From assembly GCF_023370075.1 (NCBI RefSeq), contig NZ_CP097149.1, forward strand, positions 868,001 through 932,000: a DNA stretch of 64,000 nucleotides, given 5' to 3'. The notes below the pieces were generated by a model that saw only the letters and a program-made list of their open reading frames with translations, ran no database searches and had not been told where the DNA came from. Positions 49,103 to 61,519 of the stretch are shown in pieces. Position numbers and translations under genes: made by a program. This stretch comes from Deinococcus sp. QL22 (GTDB taxonomy: Bacteria; Deinococcota; Deinococci; Deinococcales; Deinococcaceae). The stretch's first letter is position 1; the number at the start of each line of letters is the position of its first letter.

Positions 49103-51019
49103 ATGCCAGATAGCGCCAGGCAAACGCAACTCGCCCTGATAGACAGCCTGGCCCGTGCCAGACGGCTCGCCATGAGCATTGTCCTGCCTGTTGTCTGCCT
49201 GCTTTCCATTGTAACTATCGTCTTAACCAATGATGGTTTGAGCTACCATGCCTATAACACACCAATCTATTCAACCATCGTCGTCTGGTTTTTACTGTCC
49301 TGGTGTGGTGTTCGCTTGTATCCTGGAAACGAATTGCCCTATGTATCTATGCCGTTGGCATGTAGTTTTTTCCTAATTTCAAAACTTACTGCTCTTATCA
49401 TGTTCGCAGAGGGAAGTGACTTTTCTTTAGGCCTTATAGAGGGCATGATCTGGCTTTACGCAGTTATCGTTTTTGCCCTAATCAATAGCACACTTATTTT
49501 TTACTGGTAATACTCATTGGGCCTGATGTCTGTTCTATCACTTATTAGTCTATTTTACGCTTTAAGCAATTTAGATAGTGCCAATGCCACTTCAAACCTT
49601 GTTGCTCTTACACAACTCAATTCCGTCGGCTGGATTATTCTGACGGGTTCTAAAGGATACATGTTGAGAAAGGAAATGCATACGGAACATGTGACCAGAA
49701 TGACAACTCTTGAAAGGATCGTCTATACCGATATTCTGACCAACCTGCGAAACAGGCGTTATTTGAATCATTATTTGCAAGACTTTTTAGAAACTCCCAA
49801 CTCCAATATTCTCTCGCTGCTTTTTATCGACCTTGATAGCTTTAAACTGGTAAATGATACCCTAGGACATACGAAGGGCGATGAGTTACTAAAGCAGGTG
49901 GCCCAGCTGCTCCTGAAGTCCTGTGGGCTACAAGCAGTGGTCACTCGCATGAACGGAGATGGGTTTGTGGTGGTGTTGCCAGAGACCTCCGGGGCAGAGG
50001 CCGAACTTATAGGCCGTCAAATTCTCAAACATCTTCAGGCCGATGGACTCGAATTGGGGGCAGAATTCAAGCCCTTCCGCCTGACACTCAGCATCGGCAT
50101 CAGTGTTTACCCTGAAGATGGCCTGACGAGCGAAGAACTCCTGCGTCATGCGGACAGTGCCATGTTCGCCGTCAAGCGCAACGGGAAACAAAATGTTCGC
50201 CGCTATAATCCCGCCGACGACGCCGAAACGGAATACCGGCAGGAATTGGCCCGCGAGTTGGCAGGGGCCCTAAGCCGGCAAGAGATCTCTTTGGTGTTCC
50301 AGCCTTTGTATGATCTCAAAACAGGCGAACTGGTGAAAGCAGAGGTGCTGATGCGCTGGCATCATCCTGTCCTTGGTTGGGTTTCACCTGCTGCCTTTAT
50401 TCCAGTGGCCGAACAAAGCGGATTAATCAATGCGCTTGGACTATGGGCCTTGCAGCAGAGTTGCGGGTACGCCCGTCTATGGCCTAACGTCATATTGTGC
50501 GTCAATGTCTCTGTTCTGCAGCCGCTTCAAGCAAACTTCGCACAACAAATTACTGAACTCCTGCACGAATATGCCTTACCAGCCAGCCGCCTAGAGTTGG
50601 AACTGACCGAAACCACCCTGATGGAAGACAATTCCAACACGCTTGAAGCGCTGCGTAGCCTGAAGAAAACTGGCGTGGGCCTGACGATCGACGATTTTGG
50701 TATCGGGTATTCCAATTTGGCCCGCCTGCGAACCTTACCCGTCAAGACACTGAAGATGGATCAGAGTTTTACCAGGCATCTGGCCGGGTCAGAACTCGAC
50801 CAACGCTACGCCCAGGGCATGATCAATGCTGTGGTGCAGGTCAGCGATATTGCGGGGCTGCACGTCACCGCCGAGGGCATCGAGACCTTCGAGCAGTTGC
50901 AAACCGTTCGTGCCCTCGGCTGTCATACCGGGCAAGGCTACTTTCTGGCCCGTCCATGCAATGCAGAGCAGTTTGAGTCCATGCTCCACACCCCTGTGGC
51001 GACCTGGGTCACGCTCTGA
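49103..51019 (+). pseudogene. Membrane GGDEF-EAL protein interrupted by an in-frame TAA
   Basis: One continuous reading frame of 638 sense/stop positions is cut by a single TAA at 49508-49510. The first 135 residues are a membrane sensor (about four to five helices) ending ...LINSTLIFYW. The frame resumes without shift at YSLGLMSVLSLISLFYAL, followed by GGDEF and EAL domains. Aligned with the intact paralogue next door, the stop replaces the Asn of its YYWNMSILF, column for column. The GGDEF site is degenerate (RMNGDGF in place of GGDEF), while EAL motifs are intact (EVLMRW, ELTETTL, DDFGIGYSN, TAEGIET). Residues 49517 on could restart at TTG 49517 or ATG 49526 and give a separate cytosolic phosphodiesterase. 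Nonsense allele, readthrough and sequencing error are all possible. Confidence 0.85.
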
Positions 51020-51137
51020 CAGTCTCTGCCTAGGCGAACAAGCTCTGGGCTGACAGAAACTTAATGACTATCAGTTTCTTCAGATTGTACCCCAAAGTCT
51101 AAATGACGTTATGGGTAAGTTATATTTTGATGATACT

Positions 51138-53063
51138 ATGGATTTGAGTTCTCAAAGCCGACATAGTGTAACAGAAGATCTAGCGACGTCGAGACGACGG
51201 GCTCTAGTAATTATGATGCCGTTTGTTGTATTGGCAACTATTATTACTGAATATACGACAAGAGATTCGCTCAGTTATCATACTTACAACACTCCGCTTC
51301 TCACTACTGCTTTTATTATTCATTCAATCTGCGGGATATTAATGTACCTTAGGTGGCGTGGGGAGACACCCTATGTTATATTTTCATGTTCATCGATGAT
51401 TTTTGCTGTATCTAAATTAATTCTACTGCTTATTTATTCAACACCGGAATATCTACCGTATGGAATCTCCGAATCTGTTATTTGGGTTTATCCTATCATA
51501 ACTTTTCTCTTGCTTAATAGTCTTCAGCACTATTATTGGAACATGTCTATCCTTTTTATGTCCGCGATAAGTCTGGTTAGTCTAATATACGGATTAGTCT
51601 GGATTGGTGACAGCAGTATAGAGATTGCAATTACATCTCTTCTGCATTTTAATCTTACCGGATGGATTGTTATTCTAGCCGCAAGGGGATATATTATACA
51701 AAAGCAAATATACTCGGAGCAAATGGAGAAGCTTAATCATCTAGAAAGCATTGTATATATTGACCTTCTGACCGGACTACATAATCGAAGGTACTTAGAA
51801 AAATATTTGAGCGATTACATTTTCGCCAATATCAATGGAAACTGTTCAATAATTTTCATAGATTTGGATAATTTCAAACTAATAAATGACAGCTTAGGAC
51901 ATGAACAAGGCGATGAGGTTCTCAAACGAGTCGCCAAACTATTTATTGAGTCTAGTAAATCTCAGATGCTCGTCACCAGACTGAATGGGGATCAATTTGT
52001 GCTGGTTATACCCTCCGATCGTGGCGAGCAGGCCGAATACTTCAGTCGTGTCATCTCAGATCATCTGCATTCTGAGGGCCTAAGACTAACTCCAGATTTC
52101 AATCATATCCACCTTACCCTGAGTATCGGCATCAGTGTCTATCCTGATGACGCACAACAACCCAAAGAACTCCTGCGTCATGCCGATAGTGCCATGCTAG
52201 CAGTTAAGAGATCCGGCAAGCATGGTTTAAAGCGGTATAATTCAACAGATGATGGATCAACGGAAGATCAACAACGAATGGTTCATGACCTGCATGGAGC
52301 TATAGAACGTAACGAGATCTCTATTCTCTTTCAACCTATCTATAATGTCGATGGTGGGAAGATAAGCAAACTAGAAGTGCTGATGCGCTGGCAGCACCCA
52401 ACCCTGGGGTTCGTCTTGCCAGAAATATTCATCCCACTGGCAGAGCAGTTCGGTTTGATCGTTCCTTTGGGCCAATGGGTTATTAAACAGAGTTGCCGCT
52501 TTGCCCTGCATTGGGATGGCATTCAGGTCTGCGTCAACGTTTCTGCCCTTCAGTTGTCACAGACCAACTTTATACAAGAACTCGCCCATGCTTTGGCCGA
52601 ATACCAGATCAAGCCATCTCAACTGGCTCTAGAGTTGACCGAGACAGTCTTGATGCAAGAGAATCCTCATACAGAGCGGGTTTTACAACAAATCAACGAC
52701 ATGGGTGTCGATCTCATCATAGACGACTTTGGAATGGGTTATTCAAATCTCAATCGTTTGCGAACCTTACCTATACAGGCCCTAAAAATAGATAGAAGTT
52801 TTACAGCCAATGTAATCGGCACAGAAACCAAACACCTATACGCACAGCAGATGGTAACGGCGACCGTGAGCCTAAGCGACATTGCCAGCCTAAAAGTGAC
52901 GGCAGAAGGCGTAGAAACCAGAGAACAATTGGAGATGATGCAGCGTTTGGGCTGCCATTTCGGGCAGGGCTACTTTTTTTCCAAACCCTATACTCCTGAG
53001 CAGATCGACGCTTTATTGTTGGAGGCTCTCCCTTTTGGCCTCCCACACCCGACCGCCCCCTAG
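51138..53063 (+). CDS. Membrane GGDEF-EAL protein, probable c-di-GMP phosphodiesterase
   Basis: A 641-residue protein. Residues ~20-190 hold about five to six transmembrane helices forming an unclassified sensor (SLSYHTYNTPLL, FLLLNSLQHYYWNMSILF). The GGDEF-type domain (~205-375) has FIDLDNFKLINDSLGHEQGDEVL but its active site reads RLNGDQFVLV, lacking the catalytic Glu. The EAL domain (~390-635) is complete: KLEVLMRWQHP, LELTETVL, IDDFGMGYSN, VTAEGVET and the final GQGYFFSKP. It most likely degrades c-di-GMP, with the GGDEF part serving as a regulatory site. The ATG at 51138 matches the paralogue N-terminus; an in-frame ATG at 51111 is the alternative. The first ~1 kb is markedly AT-richer than surrounding genes. 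Confidence 0.88.
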   Translation: MDLSSQSRHSVTEDLATSRRRALVIMMPFVVLATIITEYTTRDSLSYHTYNTPLLTTAFIIHSICGILMYLRWRGETPYVIFSCSSMIFAVSKLILLLIYSTPEYLPYGISESVIWVYPIITFLLLNSLQHYYWNMSILFMSAISLVSLIYGLVWIGDSSIEIAITSLLHFNLTGWIVILAARGYIIQKQIYSEQMEKLNHLESIVYIDLLTGLHNRRYLEKYLSDYIFANINGNCSIIFIDLDNFKLINDSLGHEQGDEVLKRVAKLFIESSKSQMLVTRLNGDQFVLVIPSDRGEQAEYFSRVISDHLHSEGLRLTPDFNHIHLTLSIGISVYPDDAQQPKELLRHADSAMLAVKRSGKHGLKRYNSTDDGSTEDQQRMVHDLHGAIERNEISILFQPIYNVDGGKISKLEVLMRWQHPTLGFVLPEIFIPLAEQFGLIVPLGQWVIKQSCRFALHWDGIQVCVNVSALQLSQTNFIQELAHALAEYQIKPSQLALELTETVLMQENPHTERVLQQINDMGVDLIIDDFGMGYSNLNRLRTLPIQALKIDRSFTANVIGTETKHLYAQQMVTATVSLSDIASLKVTAEGVETREQLEMMQRLGCHFGQGYFFSKPYTPEQIDALLLEALPFGLPHPTAP

Positions 53064-53239
53064 AGCAGTTGTCCGAATTACAGCGTCGGGAAAAAACCTT
53101 CTGCCCCTTCCCTTCTCCCAGCTGCCCTCTCAAATTCACTCCGTTCGGTCAGAAACGAACAAGACTTCTGACCCATGCTCCAAGCCTCAGCGGGCGAGGG
53201 ACAATCTTCTACCGGGGGTGGCGCATAGAATAGCGGGCG

Positions 53240-54337
53240 ATGAGCGCGTGGGGCCAAGAACTGGAATCAGCAACGGCTCAGGCCAGAAGGCGCGAAAGGG
53301 ACGGTGGAAGAATGAGCAAGACCCTAACAGTTACCCGCGCAGGAGCGGGCGCGTGGTTGTCCCGGCTGGCCTGGGGGGCGCTGGCCTACAACATCCTGGT
53401 GATCTTGTGGGGCGCGGTGGTACGCATTACGGGCGCGGGCGCGGGCTGCGGCGAACATTGGCCGCTGTGCAACGGCGTGGTCGTGCCGCAAGACCCCACC
53501 CTCCATACCATCATCGAACTGAGTCACCGCCTCACCAGCAGCCTGAGTGGCCTTCTGGCGATCGCGCTGGTCGTGCTGGCGTTCCGGGCCACCCCCAAAG
53601 GCCATATAGCGCGGTTGGGCGCTGTGCTGAGCCTCGGCCTGATCATTCTGGAAGGTCTGGTGGGCGGCGTGCAAGTCCTGTTGGGCCTCACTGCCGACAG
53701 CACCGACCCGGCACGCGGACTGGTGCAGGGCATCCACCTCGCCAACACCTTTTTGCTGCTGGGGGCGTTACTGCTGACCGCACTCTGGGCTTCTGGCGGG
53801 CCACGTCTGAAACTCAGGAAGCAGGGCGCGGCAGGCTGGGCCAGCTTTGCGGGGCTGGGGCTGCTGCTGGTGCTGGGCGCGGCAGGTGCAGTGACCGCGT
53901 TGGGCGACCTGTTGTTCCTGCCCGCCGATGGCAGCACGCCTATTTCTACCGTCAAACGTGATTTTGCGGCGACGGCCACCATCATCGAGAATCTGCGGGT
54001 GCTTCACCCGATGCTGGCCATCCTGACCAGTGCTTATCTGGTGTGGCTGGGCCTGTTGTTGCGGCGGGTGCGGCCCAGCGCCGAGGTCAACCGCTGGAGT
54101 CTGGTGCTGTGGGGCCTGCTGGGAGCGCAAATGGTGGCCGGGTTTGCCAACATCTCCCTGAAAGCCCCCGGCTGGATGCAACTGACGCATCTGCTGCTGG
54201 CCTGCATCATGTGGCTCGCAACGGTCATGCTGACCTACCGCGCCCTGACTGCCCTGAGTGTGTCTCCGGCTGCCAATCCCATCCTCTCTCCCCTCTCTGA
54301 CACAGCCCGAACCACCCCCAAAGGACGCAATGCGTGA
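53240..54337 (+). CDS. ctaA: Heme A synthase (CtaA/COX15 family)
   Basis: A 365-residue membrane protein with eight helices in two four-helix halves, each with His pairs: [11 protein letters not shown] and [12 protein letters not shown] in the first half, [23 protein letters not shown] and [12 protein letters not shown] later. It oxidises heme O to heme A. The Cys pair near the first His (CGEHWPLC) is typical of bacterial CtaA with redox cysteines. Start ATG 53240 has TAGAAT eight bases upstream; an in-frame ATG at 53312 preceded by GGTGGAAG is the alternative. The stop overlaps the ctaB start. Confidence 0.92.
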   Translation: MSAWGQELESATAQARRRERDGGRMSKTLTVTRAGAGAWLSRLAWGALAYNILVILWGAVVRITGAGAGCGEHWPLCNGVVVPQDPTLHTIIELSHRLTSSLSGLLAIALVVLAFRATPKGHIARLGAVLSLGLIILEGLVGGVQVLLGLTADSTDPARGLVQGIHLANTFLLLGALLLTALWASGGPRLKLRKQGAAGWASFAGLGLLLVLGAAGAVTALGDLLFLPADGSTPISTVKRDFAATATIIENLRVLHPMLAILTSAYLVWLGLLLRRVRPSAEVNRWSLVLWGLLGAQMVAGFANISLKAPGWMQLTHLLLACIMWLATVMLTYRALTALSVSPAANPILSPLSDTARTTPKGRNA

Positions 54338-55257
54338 CTGCCCTAACTGATTCTGCCGCCCCTGCCCGTGCCACCTGGCGCGATTACCTCTCGCTGACCA
54401 AACCCAAGGTCATCAGCCTGCTGCTGTGGACGACCCTGACCGCGATGGTGATGGCGGCGCGGGGCTGGCCGGGTCTGTGGCTGATGCTGGTGGTGGGCGT
54501 GGCAGGCTATATGTCGGCGGGTTCGGCAGGCGTGTTCAACATGATCATTGACCGCGACATTGACCTGAAGATGGCCCGCACCGCCCAGCGCCCGGTCACG
54601 AGCGGCATGATTTCGGCTCAGAATGCCGCGATCTTCGGCACCACCCTGCAAGTCCTGTCGTTCGTGATGCTGTGGGTCTGGGGATCGCCGCTGGCCGCGT
54701 GGATGAGCCTCGCCGGATTCCTGACCTACGTGGTGGTCTATACGCTGTGGCTGAAGCGCACCACCTGGCACAACATCGTGCTGGGCGGGGCCGCCGGGTG
54801 CTTTCCGCCGCTGGTGGGCTGGGCCGCCGTGACTGGAGAGCTGAACCTGTTCGCGTGGTTCCTGTTCGCCATCATCTTCTTCTGGACTCCCGTGCATTTT
54901 TGGGCGCTGGCCCTGATGATCAAGGATGAATACCGCGAGGTAGGCATTCCGATGCTGCCGGTGGTTCACGGCGACAAGCTGACGGTGGCCCAGATCGGTC
55001 TGTACGCCATCTATACGGTGGTGCTGTCGGTGATGCCTGTGTTCTTCCGTGAAGTCGGCGCGATCTACTTCATCTCGGCGGCCATGCTGGGCGGGCTGCT
55101 GCTTCAGCGGTCTTGGGTGCTGTACAAGCATGTGATGGCCGGAAACGCCGTGGAACGCCGCGTGGCCGTGCCGCTGTACCTGTATTCCATGCTGTATCTG
55201 GCGCTGCTGTTTGTGGCTGGAGCGCTAGACCGGGTGGTGTTCGCGCACCTGTTGTGA
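54334..55257 (+). CDS. ctaB: Protoheme IX farnesyltransferase (heme O synthase)
   Basis: A 307-residue UbiA-family prenyltransferase with about nine helices. The catalytic Asp-rich motif is [19 protein letters not shown] and the second motif [16 protein letters not shown]. It adds a farnesyl group to heme B to give heme O, the substrate of CtaA. The start is GTG at 54334, overlapping the ctaA stop as GTGA. The two genes form an operon ending at the terminator at 55279-55313. Confidence 0.94.
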   Translation: MTALTDSAAPARATWRDYLSLTKPKVISLLLWTTLTAMVMAARGWPGLWLMLVVGVAGYMSAGSAGVFNMIIDRDIDLKMARTAQRPVTSGMISAQNAAIFGTTLQVLSFVMLWVWGSPLAAWMSLAGFLTYVVVYTLWLKRTTWHNIVLGGAAGCFPPLVGWAAVTGELNLFAWFLFAIIFFWTPVHFWALALMIKDEYREVGIPMLPVVHGDKLTVAQIGLYAIYTVVLSVMPVFFREVGAIYFISAAMLGGLLLQRSWVLYKHVMAGNAVERRVAVPLYLYSMLYLALLFVAGALDRVVFAHLL

Positions 55258-55562
55258 ACAACCGGGGTTGGTCAGTGGAAAAAGCGCAGACAGCAAGATT
55301 GTCCTGCGCTTTTCGCCTGTCCGCACCCCACCATCTACAACCTATCCCCCCCTTCAGGACACATGACTCCCCCTCCACCTGATCTCATAGCCATTGGCCC
55401 TGACCGATCGGTAGAATGCAGAGGAACAGAAGACAGTTCTTCGGCCAGTCTGCGGGCTGGATGGGGGGCAAATTTTCCCCACGTGACGCTTTACACTAGG
55501 GGGGTTACGTTCGGCCATTCCCCTATGGCCAATCCACTGGGACAGCATAGAAAGGAGCGAAG
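55258..55562. other. Intergenic region between ctaB and coxB (~305 bp)
   Basis: It contains the ctaB terminator and then the coxB leader. TACACT at 55492-55497 is the best -10; no strong -35 is seen. The leader of ~60 bases ends in AAAGGAG before a TTG start. No gene is recognised. Confidence 0.55.
55279..55313 (+). terminator. Terminator of the ctaA-ctaB operon
   Basis: AAAAGCGCAG-ACA pairs with TGTCCTGCGCTTTT (one bulge), leaving TTTT in the right arm. It lies 22 bases past the ctaB stop. Confidence 0.8.
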
Positions 55563-56761
55563 TTGAACACCAACCACCACCAGAGGCCGGGGCACTCCCG
55601 TTTCAGGCGCAGCCGCGCCCTTCCGCTGGCCCTTACGGCGCTGGGCGGGGCGCTGCTCACCGGCTGCCAGCAGGTCAACCAGACGCTCAGCATCGGAGAT
55701 ATGTCGTCGGGCTACAACCGCGAAATCTTCTGGATGAGCGTGTGGGCCATCGCGCTGTCCATCATCATTTTTATTGGTGTGTCGTATGCCCTGTTTTACA
55801 CGGTCAACAAGTTCCGTGAAGATAAGCACGACGCGCCGCCCGCACAATTCCACGGCAACAACCGCCTAGAAGTGATTCTGGTGGTCGTGCCCGTGATCAT
55901 CGTGGTGTTCCTGAGCGTGCTGACGGTTCGCAGCATGGCCCGCCTGAACCCCACGCCCCAAAACGTCGTGAATATCGACGTGCTGGGCCGCCAGTTCTGG
56001 TGGAACTTTGCCTACCCCGAAGCGCCAGCAGCGGCGGGCGGCGTGGTCACCAACGGCAACGAAATCATCATTCCGACCCGTCAGCAGGTGGCCCTGACCA
56101 TTACCAGCGGCGACGTCATTCACGGCTTCTGGGCCCCCAACATCGGCGGACAGCGGGCCGCCATGCCTGCCGTCAAGAAAACTTGGCAGGTAGACACAGA
56201 CCGCCCCGGGGCGTATCAGGGCAACTGCTCGCAGCTGTGCGGAGCCAGCCACGCCAACATGCGCTACAAGGTAGTGGCGCTGGAACCCGAACGCTACAAC
56301 ACATTCATTACCGCCGCCCGCGCCTACCGCGCCCCGGAGCCTGCCCCCGGCAGCGCCGAAGCACGCGGCTACACCCTGTTCATGCAGGGCAAGACTTCTA
56401 CGGGCGCGCTGTCCTGCGCCGCCTGCCACCGCGTTCAGGGCACGCCCGCTGCGGGTGCGGCCGGCCCCGACCTCAGCTTTTTCGGCACGCGCCGCACGTT
56501 GGGCGCGGGCATGTGGGAAGGCGAACGCGCACGCGAAATGCTGCACGAATGGATCAAGCACAGCCCTCAGGTCAAGCCCGGCAGCCTGATGCCCACCTAC
56601 GACGGCAGTGAATACCGCGTGAACGGCAAAATTCAGAAGGGTGGAATCCTGACCGACGCCGAAATCGACGACGTGTCGGCCTACATTCGCTCACTGAAGC
56701 TGCCCGAAGAAGCGGACTACTGGCAAGGCACACCCGTGATCGGCGCAAAAGGAGGAAGCCA

Positions 56762-56765
<4 letters not shown>
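55563..56765 (+). CDS. coxB: Cytochrome c oxidase subunit II fused to cytochrome c (caa3 subunit IIc)
   Basis: A 400-residue lipoprotein subunit. The start is TTG, supported by AAAGGAG six bases upstream. The lipobox ALLTGC (Cys35) is followed by two transmembrane helices (~56-80 and ~103-125). The CuA domain has ligands H187, C222, C226, H230 and M233 ([16 protein letters not shown]). A C-terminal cytochrome c domain has the heme site CAACH (C285-H289) and the distal Met in PGSLMPTY. It accepts electrons from cytochrome c via its own heme c and passes them to CuA, then heme a. It overlaps the next gene (GTGA). Confidence 0.95.
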
Positions 56766-59218
<2,453 letters not shown>

Positions 59219-59250
59219 GCAAGCTGGAAGGTAGGCACTAGAGAGTAGAA

Positions 59251-59290
59251 AACGAAAGGTGGGAACGCAGATTAAGCGTTCTCACCTTCT
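59251..59290. terminator. Bidirectional terminator between ctaD and the MBL gene
   Basis: A 13-pair stem (59256-59268 with 59276-59288, one wobble) has a 7-base loop. The plus strand continues CTCTTTGATTTG and the minus strand TCGTTTTC, so it can end both convergent genes. Confidence 0.8.
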
Positions 59291-59305
59291 CTTTGATTTG
59301 TTTGG

Positions 59306-60007
59306 CTAGCCCTTCTTGCTCAACTGGCGCTCGGCCCGCTCTACCGCCGCGTTCATGGCCTGTTGGGGGTGCAGCACCACTGGCCCATGTCCGACGGCCA
59401 ACCGGGTGGGGTGGAGTGCGGCCAGAGTACGTGCACTGGCAAGCGCGGTGGCCCGATCCCATGTTGCCAGCGCAGGCAACGGCGAACGCCACCGCAACTC
59501 GGCGCTGGTGCTGACCTGCGAAAAGGTCTGGTAGGCGTCGCCCGCGATCAGGGTGCCGTCGCGGGTATCGAGGAAGGCCAACTGGCCGGGGGTATGACCG
59601 GGCGCGGCCACGCTTTGCAGGCTACCCACGCGGTCTCCGGGCGTCAGCAGGCGCGTGGGCTTGGTCTGGGCACGGGCGGCACGCGGCGGCTTTTGCAGTT
59701 CGCCCTCGTCGGTGGTCAGGTCGCCATCCATCAGCCGGGCGTCGCGGGCCGAAATCAGCACCTCAGCGCCGGGCAGAGCCGCGTACAGGGCGTCCAAACT
59801 GCCGATATGGTCGTCGTGGGCATGCGTAATCAAAATGCGCCGAATAGAAACGCCGAGGCTGGCCGCCGCCTTCAGAATGACCGAGGCCTGGCCTCTGGCT
59901 CCGGTATCGACCAGGGTCAGGCCGTCCTCTTCCTGCACCAGATACTGATTGATGAAGCGGAACTGAGACACTTGGGTCAGATAAGCGCCGTGCGTGGTGA
60001 GCTTCAT
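59306..60007 (-). CDS. MBL-fold metallo-hydrolase (TetR-linked)
   Basis: A 233-residue metallo-beta-lactamase-fold hydrolase. The metal-binding site is ITHAHDDHIGS, with further ligands in AAPGHTPGQLAF, LIAGDAYQT and VGHGPVV. This glyoxalase II/lactonase-like layout does not fix the substrate. GGAAG lies five bases before the ATG. Divergent from a TetR-type gene with a 118-base spacer containing a palindrome next to its promoter, so it is probably the repressor's main target. Confidence 0.9.
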   Translation of the reverse strand: MKLTTHGAYLTQVSQFRFINQYLVQEEDGLTLVDTGARGQASVILKAAASLGVSIRRILITHAHDDHIGSLDALYAALPGAEVLISARDARLMDGDLTTDEGELQKPPRAARAQTKPTRLLTPGDRVGSLQSVAAPGHTPGQLAFLDTRDGTLIAGDAYQTFSQVSTSAELRWRSPLPALATWDRATALASARTLAALHPTRLAVGHGPVVLHPQQAMNAAVERAERQLSKKG

Positions 60008-60025
60008 AGCACTTCCTTTTGACGA

Positions 60026-60098
60026 AGGTGAACATTGTTCGTCTTTCTTAAACTTTAGATGGTTGAACCCGTATTGTCAAGACGTACAGTGTTCACCT
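60026..60098. promoter_or_regulatory. Candidate TetR operator region in divergent spacer
   Basis: GAACATTGTTC at 60030-60040 is a perfect inverted repeat about one central base. AGGTGAACA (60026-60034) reappears as its exact complement TGTTCACCT at 60090-60098, giving a second half-site nearer the tetR promoter (TAGACT at 60114-60119). The arrangement suits a repressor that controls both the MBL gene and itself. Confidence 0.6.
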
Positions 60099-60113
60099 AT
60101 CCCGAATTTGGCC

Positions 60114-60119
60114 TAGACT
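60114..60119 (+). promoter_or_regulatory. -10 box (TAGACT) for leaderless tetR
   Basis: TAGACT ends six bases before the ATG of the TetR-type gene. Confidence 0.55.
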
Positions 60120-60125
60120 GTGCCT

Positions 60126-60683
60126 ATGCCTTACCCCGCCAAATTGACGCCTGAAGCCATTTTACAGGCGGCCTCCGTACTGCTGCGGGCAGGCGGCGCA
60201 GAAACCGTGGGGATGCGGGCGCTGGCCAGTGCACTTGGGGTGCAACCCAGCAGTTTGTACCGGCATTTTGCAGACCGGGCCGCCGTGTTGGGCGCGCTGG
60301 AAGACCAGACCAGCCTTGACCTGAACGTTGCCCTCACGCGGGCCGCTGCCGCCCTTCCCCCTGCAGAGGCGCTGAGAGCCACCGCCCATGCCTACTTGGA
60401 GTTTGCCCGCGCTGACCCACACGCTTATAGCCTGCTGCTGGTGCCGCGTGCGCCATATACCGCCCAGCCCGGCCCAGCGCAAGACCTCTGGAAAAGCGTG
60501 TTGGCGCTGGTGGGAGCAGTGAGTGGGCAGGCCGACGACACTGCGGCCACTGTCGCGTTCTGGGCCTATATGCACGGATTCGCCACCCTGGAACTCAGTG
60601 GGCAATTTGGCCGTAGCGGGCCAAAGGGGGGCTTTGAACGGGGGCTGGACGCCCTGATCGTAGGCCTGTCGCAGCCCGCTTAA
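60126..60683 (+). CDS. TetR/AcrR family transcriptional regulator
   Basis: A 185-residue regulator. The N-terminal helix-turn-helix (~residues 8-55) reads LTPEAILQAASVLLRAGG...MRALASALGVQPSSLYRHFADRAAVLGAL, the classic TetR pattern. The C-terminal ligand domain has TetR_C-like HAYLEFARADPHAYSLLL and FWAYMHGFATLEL, similar to regulators of the TetR_C_13/WHG type. Ligand unknown. It is divergent from the MBL hydrolase, which it probably represses. The ATG at 60126 is preferred over a GTG two codons upstream because of the -10 position. Confidence 0.9.
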   Translation: MPYPAKLTPEAILQAASVLLRAGGAETVGMRALASALGVQPSSLYRHFADRAAVLGALEDQTSLDLNVALTRAAAALPPAEALRATAHAYLEFARADPHAYSLLLVPRAPYTAQPGPAQDLWKSVLALVGAVSGQADDTAATVAFWAYMHGFATLELSGQFGRSGPKGGFERGLDALIVGLSQPA

Positions 60684-60748
60684 GGCTGGTCAGACAGGGC
60701 AGGCTGTGGGACACGCGGCCCCGTCTCTCTCCCCTATCCTGCGGGACG

Positions 60749-61414
60749 ATGAAGTGGCTTACTGTTGTTCTGCTGGCCCTTGCTGCCGCTCTGGGCGGCC
60801 TCCTGTTCTTCCGTTCGGGTGCTGCCGCGCCGCTGGGGGGCACTGCGCTGGAGGCGCCTGTGGCCCTGCCCAAACTGGCCCTCACCGACGACGCAGGCCG
60901 CCCCACCACCTTGGCCGATTCGGGCGGAAAGTTGCGCCTGGTGTTTTACGGCTTCGTGCGCTGCCCGGATGTGTGCCCGGCAACGCTGGCTACCCTGAAA
61001 GGCGCATACGAGGAACTGAAGCCGGAGCAACAGGCCAAACTGCGCGTGCAACTGGTCAGCGTGGATCCCGAATTTGACCGCCCCACCGTGCTGCGCGAGT
61101 ACCTGAACGAATTCAGCGCCGACTTTGTGGGCCTGACCGGAAGCGTGGAAAGCATAGACGCAGCGGCCAAAGCCATGTACGTAACCAACGTTGCGCCGCT
61201 GCCCACACCCGCACATCAGGAGCACACCGATCAACCAGATACCGGTAAACCAGACAGTGCGGTGTCGGCAAGCGCGGCGGCCCGCTTGCACGGTGATCAG
61301 GTCAGCGTGGTGAATGCGCGGGGCGAGTTCGTACGGGTGTACAGCAATCTAGAAGTGGTAGACGGCACACTGAAACGCGATCTGCCGGGGCTGCTCCAGG
61401 AATACGGCTCGTAA
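60749..61414 (+). CDS. SCO1/SenC-type copper chaperone
   Basis: A 221-residue thioredoxin-fold protein anchored by an N-terminal helix (TVVLLALAAALGGLLFF). The copper-binding motif is C72-P-D-V-C76 (GFVRCPDVCP) with the third ligand H181 (ARLHGDQVSVV). A His-containing insertion (~152-175: PAHQEHTDQ) is longer than usual and may also bind metal. SCO proteins deliver copper to the CuA centre of oxidase subunit II, which is encoded 4-5 kb upstream. TATCCT lies eight bases before the ATG. Confidence 0.93.
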   Translation: MKWLTVVLLALAAALGGLLFFRSGAAAPLGGTALEAPVALPKLALTDDAGRPTTLADSGGKLRLVFYGFVRCPDVCPATLATLKGAYEELKPEQQAKLRVQLVSVDPEFDRPTVLREYLNEFSADFVGLTGSVESIDAAAKAMYVTNVAPLPTPAHQEHTDQPDTGKPDSAVSASAAARLHGDQVSVVNARGEFVRVYSNLEVVDGTLKRDLPGLLQEYGS

Positions 61415-61431
61415 GCGGGACAATGGGAACA

Positions 61432-61461
61432 GCGGGCCTCAGCATTTGCACAGAGGCCCGC
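61432..61461 (+). terminator. Terminator of the SCO gene
   Basis: GCGGGCCTC (61432-61440) pairs with GAGGCCCGC (61453-61461) around a 12-base loop; CGTTTGGTTGT follows. It lies 18 bases past the stop. Confidence 0.7.
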
Positions 61462-61519
61462 CGTTTGGTTGTATCTGTAGGTAGGAGAAGGGTCTGGCCT
61501 ACCAGAAAATCACTGCCAC

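Noticed and set aside
51055..51079. Hairpin AGAAACT / AGTTTCT between the two GGDEF-EAL genes as a terminator
   Set aside because: Only seven pairs, AT-rich, without a T-tract; too weak to call.
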